A DNA stretch of 64,000 nt, from assembly GCA_963702695.1 (NCBI GenBank), contig CAVPDS010000013.1, forward strand, positions 62,001 to 126,000. The letters are read 5' to 3'. The notes under the pieces were generated by a model that searched no databases, was not told the origin of the DNA, and saw only the letters and a program-made list of their open reading frames with translations. This stretch comes from VAZQ01 sp963702695 (lineage in GTDB: Bacteria > Pseudomonadota > Alphaproteobacteria > Rhizobiales > Xanthobacteraceae). Below are positions 54,131-63,457 of this stretch, in pieces. Position 1 is the first letter of the stretch; every line of letters starts with the position of its first letter. The translations under genes and the position numbers were made by a program.

Positions 54131-54475
54131 TACGATCTCGAAAGCGCTATCAAAACTTACATCGAGGCCACCAATGCCGATCCAAAACCCTTCCGCTGGA
54201 CCAAGACCGCTAACGACATCCTGGCCAGCATCCAACGCTTCTGCCTGCGTACCCTCGCGGCAAACGCCTAGAATGAAACGGATTTAGGAATCAGGACACT
54301 AGCCTGAGTCCGCATCCGGCCCCGTTGGCGCATCGATGCCATCCTGCTTTAGAATCGAGACGGCGTGCGTCGTCGCGTTCCGCGGGCTCCCCGATCGGCG
54401 CTCGCACCATAGTGCGTCGGAGACACGCTTCAACGCGCTTATGGACGCTCGCTGGTCCGCGACGGGAGGTCATTC

Positions 54476-55888
54476 ATGCTTACCGACTATCCGGTACGAC
54501 CCAAGCGCGCCAAAGCGCACGTCGCCGTCGCCGCGCTCGCACAAGCATTCGGCAACCGGCTCGTCACCTCGCAGGCGGTGCGCGCGCAGCATGGACACAC
54601 GCTCACCTGGATTCCGAACCAGCCGCCCGATGCGGTGGTGTTTCCGCAGGGCACCGAGGATGTGCAGACGATCGTGCGCATCTGCGCCGCGCACAACATG
54701 CCGGTGATCCCGTTCGGCGCCGGGACCTCGCTCGAAGGCCACGTGAATGCGCCCCATGGCGGCGTGTCGATCGATTTCCGCGACATGAACCGGCTGCTGG
54801 CGGTGCATCCCGAAGACCTCGACTGCGTGGTCGAGCCCGGCATCACGCGCAAGGCGCTCAACGAGCACCTGCGCGACCAGGGCCTGTTCTTCCCGATCGA
54901 TCCCGGCGCCGACGCCTCGCTCGGCGGCATGGCGGCGACGCGCTGCTCGGGCACCAACGCGGTGCGCTACGGCACCATGAAGGACAATGTGCTGGCGCTG
55001 AAAATCGTGCTCGCAAGCGGGGAGGTGATGACGACCGCGCACCGGGCGAAGAAATCCTCTGCCGGCTACGATCTCACGCGCCTGTTCGTCGGCTCGGAGG
55101 GGACGCTCGGCGTCATTACCGAGCTGACGCTGAAGCTCCACGGCATTCCCGAAGCGGTCGCAGCCGGTGTATGTCCGTTCCCCTCGGTCGAGGCGGCGTG
55201 CAACGCGACGATCCAGACCATCCAGTCCGGGATACCGGTGGCGCGGATCGAACTGCTCGACGAATTGCAGGTGCGCGCCTGCAATGCCTATTCGAAGCTC
55301 ACGCTGCCCGAGCGGCCGATGCTGTTCGTCGAGTTCCACGGCAGCGCGGTGGGCGTTGCGGAGCAGTCGCAGCAGTTCCGTGAGATCGCATACGAGCTTG
55401 GCGGCGGCCCGTTCGAGGGCGCGACCCGCGCCGAGGATCGCACCAAACTCTGGCAGGCGCGCCACGACGCCTATTGGGCCGGCCGCGCCCTGCGTCCGGG
55501 CGCGCAGGCGTTCGCCACCGATGTCTGCGTGCCGATCTCGCGGCTCGCCGAATGCGTCACCGCCACGCAGCGCGACCTCGCCGAGAGCCGGCTTATCGCG
55601 CCGATTCTCGGTCACGTCGGTGACGGTAATTTCCATCTCACGCTGCTGGTCGACATGGCCGACGCCGACGAGGTCGCCCGCGCCCGCGCCCTGCACGAGC
55701 GTCTCATCGCCCGTGCGCTGGCGATGGACGGCACCTCGACCGGCGAGCACGGCGTCGGTCAGGGCAAGATGAAATACCTCGAGGCCGAGCATGGCCCGGT
55801 TGCGCTGGTCGCAATGGCTGCGATCAAGCGGGCGCTCGACCCGCAAGGCCTGATGAATCCGGGCAAAATCGTTAATCCTGTTTGTTGA
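54476..55888 (+). CDS. FAD-binding D-lactate/glycolate-type dehydrogenase (GlcD-like)
   Basis: 470 aa with GGGAGG upstream. N-terminal FAD_binding_4 domain (PDAVVFPQGTEDVQTIVRIC, VIPFGAGTSLEGHVNAPHGG, DPGADASLGGMAATRCSGTN) and C-terminal FAD-oxidase domain with HVGDGNFHLTLLVD and a closing STGEHGVGQGKMKYLEAEHG and DPQGLMNPGKI. These are the hallmarks of D-2-hydroxyacid dehydrogenases passing electrons to quinone or cytochrome c. Exact substrate (D-lactate most likely) not determined. No GlcE/GlcF partners, so it is likely a single-subunit enzyme. Confidence 0.92.
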   Translation: MLTDYPVRPKRAKAHVAVAALAQAFGNRLVTSQAVRAQHGHTLTWIPNQPPDAVVFPQGTEDVQTIVRICAAHNMPVIPFGAGTSLEGHVNAPHGGVSIDFRDMNRLLAVHPEDLDCVVEPGITRKALNEHLRDQGLFFPIDPGADASLGGMAATRCSGTNAVRYGTMKDNVLALKIVLASGEVMTTAHRAKKSSAGYDLTRLFVGSEGTLGVITELTLKLHGIPEAVAAGVCPFPSVEAACNATIQTIQSGIPVARIELLDELQVRACNAYSKLTLPERPMLFVEFHGSAVGVAEQSQQFREIAYELGGGPFEGATRAEDRTKLWQARHDAYWAGRALRPGAQAFATDVCVPISRLAECVTATQRDLAESRLIAPILGHVGDGNFHLTLLVDMADADEVARARALHERLIARALAMDGTSTGEHGVGQGKMKYLEAEHGPVALVAMAAIKRALDPQGLMNPGKIVNPVC

Positions 55889-56126
55889 CCGCGCTTTCCA
55901 CCGACTTGGGGCCGCGCACTGCCCGACATAAATTCGCCGCCAAAGCCGATCAGAGGATCACGATCCGGGGCGGGTGGAGCGACGGGATTTCGTCGGCGCG
56001 CCAAATCACTGCCGGGCATGGTCCGGTGGCACGAATCGTGCTCATCTGGCGGCGCTGGGAACTTCCCGGGTCCGTGCATGACCGCTCCGGTGCGAAGGAC
56101 CTCGGAAATCCGGTTTTGGAGACGGC

Positions 56127-59100
56127 GTGCAAGCAACGCTGCTGGGCCTAGCGATTGCGATGATCCTGGCGCTGGTGACAGCGTTGGTCGGGCCGCATTT
56201 TGTCGACTGGAGCCGCTACCGCGCGGAATTCGAAGCGCAGGCGAGCCGCATGACCGGGCTCGACGTCAAGGTGGCGGGTCCGATCGATGTCCGCCTCCTG
56301 CCCACGCCGACGCTCGTTCTGCAGCAGGTCGAGATCAGCCGCCCCGGCGACGCCAGCGCCATGCGCGCGCAGAAGCTCGGGCTTGAACTCGCGCTCAATT
56401 CGCTGGTGCGCGGCGAAGTGCGCGCCAACGACGTCCTGCTCGAAGGCCCCGATGTCCTGATCTCGCTCGACAAGGATGGGCGGGTCGACTGGCCCGCGCC
56501 CGCCGTTACGTTCGACGCAGACGCCGTCTCGATTCAGCAGCTCGACATCGTCGACGGCCGCGCGGTTCTCTCTGATGCGGCGAGCGGGTCGCGGCTGGTG
56601 CTCGACAAATTCGAATTCAAGGGCGAAGTGCGCTCGCTCGCCGGTGCGATCAAGGGCGAAGGCTCCTTCTACGTCGCCGGCCAGCATTATCCCTATCGCA
56701 TCAATGCGAGCCGCATGGGCGAGGATAAAGGCCTGCGGGTGCGGCTCAATGTCGATCCGATCGATCGTCCGGTGGCCGCCGACGTCGAGGCGACGGTCTG
56801 GACCGAAGGCCGCATCCCGCACTTCGAGGGTAGCCTGCAATTGGCGCGGCCGGTCGGGCGCGCGGCCGCCGGCGCGCCCGACCTCATCACCGAGCCTTGG
56901 CGCGTCACCACCAAGATCAAAGGCGATAGTGCCGCCGCGGTGCTGGAGCAGGTCGAGTTCCAATACGGCCCGGACGATCGCGCCATCAAGCTGCACGGCG
57001 ATGCGCGCTTGAACTTCGGCGCCACGCCGCAGATCGAAGGCGTGCTGTCCTCGCCGCAGGTGGATCTTGACCGCGTGCTCGCTCTGCCGGAGGCGACGCG
57101 CCGCCGTCCGCTCGTCGCCACACGGACGTTTGCGGATTATTTGACCAGTGCGCACCTGCCGCTGCCGGTGAAGCTCGGGATCAGCGTGGAGAATCTCGTG
57201 CTCGCCGGCGCGACGCTACAGCGCGTGAGCGGCGACATCCGCAGCGATGCTGACAGCGTCGATGTCCAGTCGCTTGATTTCCGGGCGCCCGGCGCTACCC
57301 AGGTGCGCCTGAGCGGGCGACTGAACGTCACGCCCCATGGCGTCGCCTTCGCCGGACCGGCCAAGGTCGAATCGCGCGACACCCGTGCATTGGTGGCCTG
57401 GCTCACCGACCGCAGCGACGCCCAGGGAATCGCCGGCGGCTCGCTGCGCGCCGAGGGCGACGTCAATTTCGGCAGCGAGGCCATCGCGGTCGAGCGTCTC
57501 AAGGCCGACGTCGATCGCATGGCGATCGAAGGCCGGCTCGCTTATGCGTGGCCGAGCGGCGATCGACCGGCGCGCCTCGAGGCCGCGCTCAACGCGGCCG
57601 AAATCGATCTCGATCGCGCGGCGGCGCTGGCGCGGGGTATCTTTGCCGACACCGAATTCCAATGGCCCGGCGAAGGCAAGCTCGCGCTCAAGGTCGACAA
57701 AGCCTCGATTGCCGGCGTCGAGGCGCAGCGCGCCGACGTGAACCTGAGCTTCGATCAGCGGGGGATCGACATCCAGCGGCTCGCGATCGGCGATTTCGGG
57801 GGAACGGCGATCTCGGCCAAAGGCGGCATCGACAGCCGCACGCTCACGCCGCGCGGCACCATCACGGTCGACCTCGATGCGCGCGGCTTTGACGGCCTTG
57901 CGACCGTCATGGAAAAATTCTCGCCGCCGGCAGCGGAACAGATCCGCCGCGCCGCGAAGAAATTCGTGCCGGCGAAGCTGCAATTGTCGCTGGCGCTCGA
58001 CCCGAACGCGGCGCGCACCGCCGGCACGCCGGTTGGCGCCAAGCTCAAGGTCGATGGCACTGCGGGAGCCTTCCAGGTCAGCTTGCAAACCGATGCCGGG
58101 CTGGTGAGCGATGCACTGGCGCCGGGCAATCTGCCCAAGCTCGCGACGGTCGAGACCAACCTGAGCGGCCGGCTCGAAGCCGCGGATGCGACCGCGCTGG
58201 TCGCCCTGATCGGGCTCGATGGCTTGCTGTCGGTCGACAAGGGGCGTCCCGGTCATATCAGCCTCACCGCCAACGGCCCGCTCGACGGTCGCCTCGCTGT
58301 CGATGGGCAGATCCAGGCGCCAGGCCTCGATGTGGGCGCGAGCGGAACGCTTCGGCTCGCCGGCGGCCAGGGTGCGAACGCAAGCCTCGATCTCAAGGTG
58401 GCGAGTGCGAATGTGCGGACCTCGCGGCAGACGCTGCCGACGACCTTGACCGCGCGGCTGGCGCTGGCCGACAACGTCGCGACCTTGAGCGAGCTGGTGG
58501 GCAAAGTTGCCGGCACCGACTTCGGCGGACGGCTGACCATCGGCCTCACCCAGCCGGCCGCGATCGACGGCGACATCAAGCTCGGATCGGTGGACCTGCC
58601 GGCCGCCGTCGCCAACGTGATCGGCGCTCCCGCGAAGGCCGGCAATGCGGCCGCGGTCTGGCCATCCGATCCGTTCGAGCCGGGACTGCTGGCGACCGTG
58701 CAAGGCCGGATCAAGGTGAGCTCGGCACGCGTCGCGCTGACGCCCAAGCTCGTCGCGCAGGATGCCCGCGGCGTGCTCACGATCGATTCCGGCACCGCGT
58801 CTTTCGAGGCTCTCGATGGCTCCATCGCCGGCGGGAGGGTCCAAGGCGCGCTGCAGTTCCAGCGCGACGGCGAGGAGTTGACCTCGCATGCGTCGATCCA
58901 CATCGCGGGCGCTGATATTGCGGAGCTTGCTCCGGGCGACGGCCACTCGCCGCTCGCGGGGCGGCTGACCCTGGATGCCGAACTCGACGGCGCCGGACGC
59001 AGCCCGTTCGCGGTGATCGGATCGCTCAAAGGCAGCAGTACCTTCACACTGCAGGATGGGCGGATCGCACGGCTCGATCCGGCGGCATTCGATGCCGTCA

Positions 59101-59720
59101 TCCGCAGCGTCGATCTTGGCCTGCCGATCGAGACCGTCCGCATCCGCGACCGGATCGAATCAGCGCTCGCCAATGGCGCCCTGACGGTTCCGCTGGCGGA
59201 AGGCGCAATCAGCATCAACAACGGTCAGGCGCGCGTCGGCAACACGACGGTGCATGCGCAAGGGGCCGATCTCGCCGTGATGGGCAGCATCGACCTCACC
59301 GGCGGCGGGCTGGATGGCAGGGTCATCCTGATCGGGCCGATGGGGGCGGGTGCGCCGGGAAGCGGACGGCCTGAGATCGGATTGAGTCTCAGGGGCCCGC
59401 TCGATGGGCCGCGACGTGCGCTCGATGTCACGGTGCTTTCAAGCTGGCTTGCGCTGCGCGCGGTCGATCAGCAGGCCAAGCGTCTTGATGCACTGGAGTC
59501 GGGCCACACCGATCCGATGCCGAAGCTGGAGGCACCGGCCTCGGTGCCGAAGCCGTTGCCGCAGCCGCGCACGGGCCTCACGGGCACGGCCCCCGGATCG
59601 ACGGGCACCGCCACGCCACGCCCGACACGGCCGCGGCCCTCGGCCGAACAGGCACCGCTCGATTTGCGGCCGCCCACCACGCGCTTGCCGCACGCAGAAG
59701 GGCCGCCGGCGCGACAATAA
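56127..59720 (+). CDS. AsmA-family protein
   Basis: 1197 aa from GTG 56127 (GGAG upstream). An N-terminal membrane anchor (LLGLAIAMILALVTALVGPH) leads into the AsmA domain (FVDWSRYRAEFEAQASRMTG, LDVKVAGPIDVRLLPTPTLV), a long repetitive beta-rich middle, a C-terminal AsmA_2-type region (FTLQDGRIARLDPAAFDAVI, TTVHAQGADLAVMGSIDLTG), and a Pro/Thr-rich tail. AsmA-like proteins span the periplasm from the inner membrane and are linked to lipid transport and outer-membrane assembly. Single gene. Confidence 0.9.
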   Translation: MQATLLGLAIAMILALVTALVGPHFVDWSRYRAEFEAQASRMTGLDVKVAGPIDVRLLPTPTLVLQQVEISRPGDASAMRAQKLGLELALNSLVRGEVRANDVLLEGPDVLISLDKDGRVDWPAPAVTFDADAVSIQQLDIVDGRAVLSDAASGSRLVLDKFEFKGEVRSLAGAIKGEGSFYVAGQHYPYRINASRMGEDKGLRVRLNVDPIDRPVAADVEATVWTEGRIPHFEGSLQLARPVGRAAAGAPDLITEPWRVTTKIKGDSAAAVLEQVEFQYGPDDRAIKLHGDARLNFGATPQIEGVLSSPQVDLDRVLALPEATRRRPLVATRTFADYLTSAHLPLPVKLGISVENLVLAGATLQRVSGDIRSDADSVDVQSLDFRAPGATQVRLSGRLNVTPHGVAFAGPAKVESRDTRALVAWLTDRSDAQGIAGGSLRAEGDVNFGSEAIAVERLKADVDRMAIEGRLAYAWPSGDRPARLEAALNAAEIDLDRAAALARGIFADTEFQWPGEGKLALKVDKASIAGVEAQRADVNLSFDQRGIDIQRLAIGDFGGTAISAKGGIDSRTLTPRGTITVDLDARGFDGLATVMEKFSPPAAEQIRRAAKKFVPAKLQLSLALDPNAARTAGTPVGAKLKVDGTAGAFQVSLQTDAGLVSDALAPGNLPKLATVETNLSGRLEAADATALVALIGLDGLLSVDKGRPGHISLTANGPLDGRLAVDGQIQAPGLDVGASGTLRLAGGQGANASLDLKVASANVRTSRQTLPTTLTARLALADNVATLSELVGKVAGTDFGGRLTIGLTQPAAIDGDIKLGSVDLPAAVANVIGAPAKAGNAAAVWPSDPFEPGLLATVQGRIKVSSARVALTPKLVAQDARGVLTIDSGTASFEALDGSIAGGRVQGALQFQRDGEELTSHASIHIAGADIAELAPGDGHSPLAGRLTLDAELDGAGRSPFAVIGSLKGSSTFTLQDGRIARLDPAAFDAVIRSVDLGLPIETVRIRDRIESALANGALTVPLAEGAISINNGQARVGNTTVHAQGADLAVMGSIDLTGGGLDGRVILIGPMGAGAPGSGRPEIGLSLRGPLDGPRRALDVTVLSSWLALRAVDQQAKRLDALESGHTDPMPKLEAPASVPKPLPQPRTGLTGTAPGSTGTATPRPTRPRPSAEQAPLDLRPPTTRLPHAEGPPARQ

Positions 59721-59747
59721 TTTTGCTCGAAGCGCGGGCCGACGCTG

Positions 59748-60047
59748 TCAGTCGGCCCGAAGGGCAGGCGCCACCGAGAACGCCGCCGCGCGGACGTCGG
59801 TGGCAGGATCGGTATTGTTCTTGTCCTCGCCGCCTTGGTGCCGATAGTGGTTGAGGACGAACAAGCGGATCGCGGACGATAGATTGCCGTGCTTCCGCTC
59901 CGAGTCGATCGCGGCGACAAGGTCCGACAAGGTGATGTCGCGTTCGCCCGCGATTTCCTTGAGACCTTTCCAGAACGCATCTTCGAGACTGACGCTGGTC
60001 TTGTGGCCAGCGATAACGATAGAGCGCTTAACAACCGGCGATTTCAT
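59748..60047 (-). CDS. ribbon-helix-helix domain protein
   Basis: 99 aa. The core (VVKRSIVIAGHKTSVSLEDA, FWKGLKEIAGERDITLSDLV, AAIDSERKHGNLSSAIRLFV) is the RHH_4 type found throughout alphaproteobacteria, with a DNA-contacting strand and two helices, followed by an Asp/Asn-rich tail. Its ATG overlaps the DUF4169 stop codon (60044-60047), so the two are translationally coupled. A role in DNA binding is inferred from the fold. Confidence 0.9.
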   Translation of the reverse strand: MKSPVVKRSIVIAGHKTSVSLEDAFWKGLKEIAGERDITLSDLVAAIDSERKHGNLSSAIRLFVLNHYRHQGGEDKNNTDPATDVRAAAFSVAPALRAD

Positions 60048-60232
60048 CGCTCGTCTCCCGTTTCAATCCGGTTGAAATCGAGCTCGCGGTCGGCCTTCGC
60101 CTTACGGGCGGCTTCGAGGGTACGTTCGGCTTTGCTGCGGCCGTACAGAAGACGGTTTTGTGCTGCCGTCTTTTCCTTAAGATCCCGCCCAGCTCGCCTC
60201 TGCGCCTTTCGAAAACTGACGATGTCGCCCAT
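60044..60232 (-). CDS. DUF4169 protein
   Basis: 62 aa, very basic: MGDIVSFRKAQRRAGRDLKE, KTAAQNRLLYGRSKAERTLE, RELDFNRIETG. This matches the short alphaproteobacterial DUF4169 family, commonly found beside an RHH protein and fumC/sspB, as here. Function unknown. Confidence 0.9.
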   Translation of the reverse strand: MGDIVSFRKAQRRAGRDLKEKTAAQNRLLYGRSKAERTLEAARKAKADRELDFNRIETGDER

Positions 60233-60339
60233 TCCTATTGCTCGATGCTACCGGAGTTTTGTTGGTCGGGTCCGGCTCTTTCGAGCCCAAGGGTTCTGCG
60301 TCAAATATGCCGTTACCGTGGCGGCCCACTTACATCTGT

Positions 60340-60770
60340 CGGTGGAGGGTACTGCGAATGTAAACAATTAGTACCAGGATACATCTTTTGCGGGAATTTT
60401 TACAAAAAACACTTATGTGATCCACAAATAAAAGCCAGGCAGGTTGCCAGTGAAGGCGCATTAATTGTCCAAGATGATTCGGTTATGGACAAATAGAGGT
60501 TTGGTAATCTTGCGTAAAAGTGCCGAATCGCGGGGCCGTTTTCGTCAGCAGTAAATCTAGAAACCTTAGGTTATCGGAGGATAATTTCGATTTTAACACG
60601 AAATATCGGAAATATCTACTACACTATGTCTCCTGCCATGCGGGGATTCCGAGGTGATGCAATTATGACGAGAAATTAACATTATAATTCTACTTATGCG
60701 TTGACCCATACCCTGTCACCACTATAAGGACATAATTTTGCCTGTTGACAAATCCGCAAATCAACTTCTC
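60340..60770. other. AT-rich non-coding island
   Basis: About 430 bp with base composition far below the GC level of the rest of the window, between the DUF4169 gene and the 3' end of fumC. It has tracts such as TTTTTACAAAAAA and TAACATTATAATTC. No convincing gene was found; the longest frame (ending near 60496) runs through antisense DNA. Could be a remnant of foreign DNA or an unrecognised RNA. Confidence 0.5.
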
Positions 60771-60774
60771 GGAC

Positions 60775-62187
60775 TTATCCGGGCCGAGTCATCTTTTCCG
60801 GCCGCACCAAACGATCAAAATCCTGCGCCGTCACGAAACCAAGTCGGAGCGCCTCCTCGCGCAGGGTTGTGTCGTTGGCATGCGCGGCTTTGGCGATGGC
60901 GGCCGCCTTTTCGTAACCGATCTTCGGCGCCAGCGCGGTGACGAGCATGAGCGAGCGCTGCATCAGCTCCATGATGCGCGGCTCGTTGGCGCGGATGCCG
61001 GTGACGCAATGGTCGGTGAAGGACACCGCCGCATCGGCGAGCAGCCGGATCGACTGCAGCAGGTCGTAGGCGATCACCGGCTTGTAGACGTTAAGCTCGA
61101 AGTGGCCCTGGCTGCCGGCGATGCTGATCGTGGTGTGGTTGCCGAACACCTGGCAGCAGACCATGGTCAGGGCTTCGGTCTGGGTCGGGTTGACCTTGCC
61201 CGGCATGATCGAGGAGCCGGGCTCGTTCTCCGGCAGGATCAGTTCGCCGAGCCCGGAGCGCGGGCCGGAGCCGAGCAGCCGGATATCGTTCGCGATCTTG
61301 AACAGCCCGGCGGCGACCGAGGTCAGGGCGCCATGCACGAATACGATCGCATCGTGCGCGGCGAGCGCCTCGAACTTGTTGGCGGCGCTCACGAACGGCA
61401 GCCCGGTAAGCGCCGCGATGCGCTTCGCCACCCGCCTGGCGAAGCGCGGATGCGCATTGAGCCCGGTGCCGACCGCAGTGCCGCCCTGGGCTAGCGGATA
61501 AAGCTCGCGCAACGCCGTGCGCACGCGGGCCAGCCCGAGTGTCACCTGCGCGGCGTAGCCGGAAAATTCCTGACCGAGCGTGAGCGGGGTGGCGTCCTGC
61601 GTGTGGGTACGGCCGATCTTGACGATGCGGGCGAACGCCTTCGACTTGCGCTGCAGCGCCTGCTGCAGATGCGCCAGCGCGGGAATGAGCCGCTGCGTGA
61701 TCTCCGCCGCCGCGGCGATATGCATGGCGGTCGGGAAGCTGTCGTTCGACGACTGGCTCATGTTGACGTGATCGTTCGGATGCACCGGCGCTTTCGCACC
61801 CGGCTTGCCGCCGAGCAGCTCGTTGGCGCGGGCGGCGATCACCTCGTTGACGTTCATGTTGCTCTGGGTGCCGGAGCCGGTCTGCCACACCACCAGCGGG
61901 AAATGGTCGTCGAACTTGCCCTCGATCACTTCCTGCGCCGCGCGCGTGATCGCTTTGGCGCGGCGCGCGTCGATAAGGCCGAGTTCGCGGTTCACCTCGG
62001 CCGAAGCGCGCTTGATGACCGCGAGCGCGTGGATGAGCGGCACCGGCATGTGCTCGTCGCCGATGCGGAAATTCCGCCGCGAGCGCTCGGTCTGCGCCCC
62101 CCAATAGCGGTCCGCCGGCACCTCGATCGGGCCGAAGGTGTCGGTTTCGATGCGTGTGTTCGCCCTGGGATTCGACCGTTTGGCCAT
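60775..62187 (-). CDS. fumC: class II fumarate hydratase
   Basis: 470 aa, close to the usual length of FumC. Interconverts fumarate and malate in the citric acid cycle. Motifs: VWQTGSGTQSNMNVNEVIA, NDHVNMSQSSNDSFPTAMH, GRTHTQDATPLTLGQEFSGY, and the superfamily signature GSSIMPGKVNPTQTEAL. Active-site His (GRTH) and Ser (GSS) are present. The oxygen-stable, iron-free type. The sspB gene lies upstream on the same strand, 66 bp apart, a common order in Rhizobiales. Confidence 0.97.
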   Translation of the reverse strand: MAKRSNPRANTRIETDTFGPIEVPADRYWGAQTERSRRNFRIGDEHMPVPLIHALAVIKRASAEVNRELGLIDARRAKAITRAAQEVIEGKFDDHFPLVVWQTGSGTQSNMNVNEVIAARANELLGGKPGAKAPVHPNDHVNMSQSSNDSFPTAMHIAAAAEITQRLIPALAHLQQALQRKSKAFARIVKIGRTHTQDATPLTLGQEFSGYAAQVTLGLARVRTALRELYPLAQGGTAVGTGLNAHPRFARRVAKRIAALTGLPFVSAANKFEALAAHDAIVFVHGALTSVAAGLFKIANDIRLLGSGPRSGLGELILPENEPGSSIMPGKVNPTQTEALTMVCCQVFGNHTTISIAGSQGHFELNVYKPVIAYDLLQSIRLLADAAVSFTDHCVTGIRANEPRIMELMQRSLMLVTALAPKIGYEKAAAIAKAAHANDTTLREEALRLGFVTAQDFDRLVRPEKMTRPG

Positions 62188-62253
62188 GGCTGCCTCATTG
62201 ATTCCCGAGGCAAAAATGGCAATCGCGGGGTCGGGGAGCCAGAGGCCGCGGGG

Positions 62254-62805
62254 CTATTTCTTCCGGAAGCGATCGAGCCGCACCACGTCGGCGCCGCCGG
62301 CGGGCTTGTCCGGATCGCCGCCCGGAGGCGGATTGGCGGGGGTGGGCAGCGCCGCGACCGTCGGTGGGCCACCCTTGTGTTCCGCGGGCGGGCGTGGCGA
62401 CTTCTTCGCCGGCACTTCCTTCGCCGGCGCGGCGTCATCGGCGTCCTCGCGCATCTCCTCGAACTGCAGGCCGAACTGCACCGACGGATCGTAGAACCGC
62501 GTCACCGCCGCAAACGGCACCCGCAACCGTTCGGCGACGCCGCCGAATGAAAGCCCGACCTCGAACACCTCCTCGCGCACGATCAGATCCCAGAACTGAT
62601 GTTGCAGGACGATCGTCATTTCCTGGGGATATTGCGCGCGCATGCGCGCGGACAGCTCAACGCCGTCGGCGCCGGTGGCGAATGAAACGTAGAAATGGTG
62701 ATCGCCCGGCAGGCCGTTCTTGGCGGCGTCCGTCAGCACGGTGCGCAGCACGCCGCGCAGCGCCTCCTGCGTCAGGAGATCGTACCGGATATGATCGACC
62801 GTCAT
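62254..62805 (-). CDS. sspB: SspB-family ClpXP adaptor
   Basis: 183 aa from ATG 62805. Residues ~1-120 form the SspB fold (HIRYDLLTQEALRGVLRTVL, HHFYVSFATGADGVELSARM, EMTIVLQHQFWDLIVREEVF, EVGLSFGGVAERLRVPFAAV). A flexible acidic/Pro-rich linker follows, and the C-terminus VVRLDRFRKK is the likely ClpX-docking peptide. It tethers ssrA-tagged proteins to ClpXP for degradation. The tmRNA gene that encodes the tag starts just upstream on the same strand, a fitting functional pair. Confidence 0.93.
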   Translation of the reverse strand: MTVDHIRYDLLTQEALRGVLRTVLTDAAKNGLPGDHHFYVSFATGADGVELSARMRAQYPQEMTIVLQHQFWDLIVREEVFEVGLSFGGVAERLRVPFAAVTRFYDPSVQFGLQFEEMREDADDAAPAKEVPAKKSPRPPAEHKGGPPTVAALPTPANPPPGGDPDKPAGGADVVRLDRFRKK

Positions 62806-62865
62806 TACACGCCCCGTCCCCGAAAGGAGCCAAATTCCCCCGCTCCCACGGGACATAATAAGTGG

Positions 62866-63180
62866 AGGCTTCTGTTGCCAGGTGCCTCCGAACCCCGCCT
62901 GCCGGAGCTTATCCCGTCAGGACTTCAGTTCGGTATTTCAGACCGCTTACGCAGCCTGAGCAACCGGAGCATAGTTGTCGTTTGCAACTATGAAACGGCC
63001 CGATAACGGCGGAACCATGCCGGGCAAAAGCACGTCCTTTACGCCCTCGTCGATCCTGTTTCGGCCCCCCCAGAAAGGGTCGTCCTGCGATCCCTGCTGG
63101 TGGAGCCGCCGGGTACTGCCCCCGGGTCCGAAAGGTTTATTACGACGCCCGTTTATCGCCATAGCCGGCTTGCGCCGGCA
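62866..63180 (-). ncRNA. ssrA: tmRNA, circularly permuted two-piece alpha type
   Basis: Read on the minus strand: an acceptor piece ends in GGCTCCACCA (CCA at 63100-63098); a short intervening loop; then the coding piece begins GGGGCCGAAACAGG, whose GGGGCC pairs with GGCTCC of the acceptor. The tag frame at 62985-62947 encodes ANDNYAPVAQAA then TAA. The coding piece closes with a GGAGGC...GCCTCC hairpin (62869-62894). This is the permuted order typical of alphaproteobacteria. tmRNA rescues stalled ribosomes and tags their products. Outer ends are approximate. A TATATT-like -10 (63186-63192) fits a promoter. Confidence 0.93.
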
Positions 63181-63224
63181 GGGGGAATATAGGCGAAACC
63201 CGGCCGGAAAGAAAGGGGCGCGCA

Positions 63225-63240
63225 TGTTTCACGTGAAACA
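63225..63240. promoter_or_regulatory. parS site (ParB/Spo0J binding)
   Basis: TGTTTCACGTGAAACA is an exact 16-bp palindrome and matches the canonical bacterial chromosomal parS sequence. It lies between ssrA and the restriction gene. Such sites cluster near the replication origin, where ParB loads. Confidence 0.88.
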
Positions 63241-63457
63241 ATTCCTAGACCCGGGGTGTAGACGCCGGGAAAAAACGGCATAGGGCCCGAGCAGAGTCCA
63301 TGCTTTCGCGCATCGACGCCGCATGGGGGTCGGGGTGGATGCCGGGTTCGCGAACTCTATGAAGCGGGTGGTGTCTAAGTTGCCCACACCGGCGATTGTC
63401 CGGCCACAGCGATTCGCGTATTCGCTGAAATTCCACGGAGCCGTGTGAGCGAGCCAT

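Larger units (their letters stand above)
52489..54302 (+). mobile_element. IS630-family element, copy B, disrupted by a nested IS481-type element
   Basis: Ends CTAGTGTCCTGAT and ATCAGGACACTAG match copy A at 33675. The 5' part (to about 52904) and the 3' part (from about 54134) belong to IS630, but about 400 bp of its middle are missing, replaced by an IS481-type element. Copies A and B lie in the same orientation. Confidence 0.88.

Noticed and set aside
57216..58946. A 576-codon minus-strand open frame
   Set aside because: It is fully antisense to the asmA-like gene, lacks any recognisable domain, and such frames are expected at high GC.
62947..63225. A 92-aa minus-strand protein ending VANDNYAPVAQAA
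   Set aside because: The frame is the tmRNA gene; the C-terminal residues are the tmRNA tag and the acceptor/coding RNA pieces account for the sequence.
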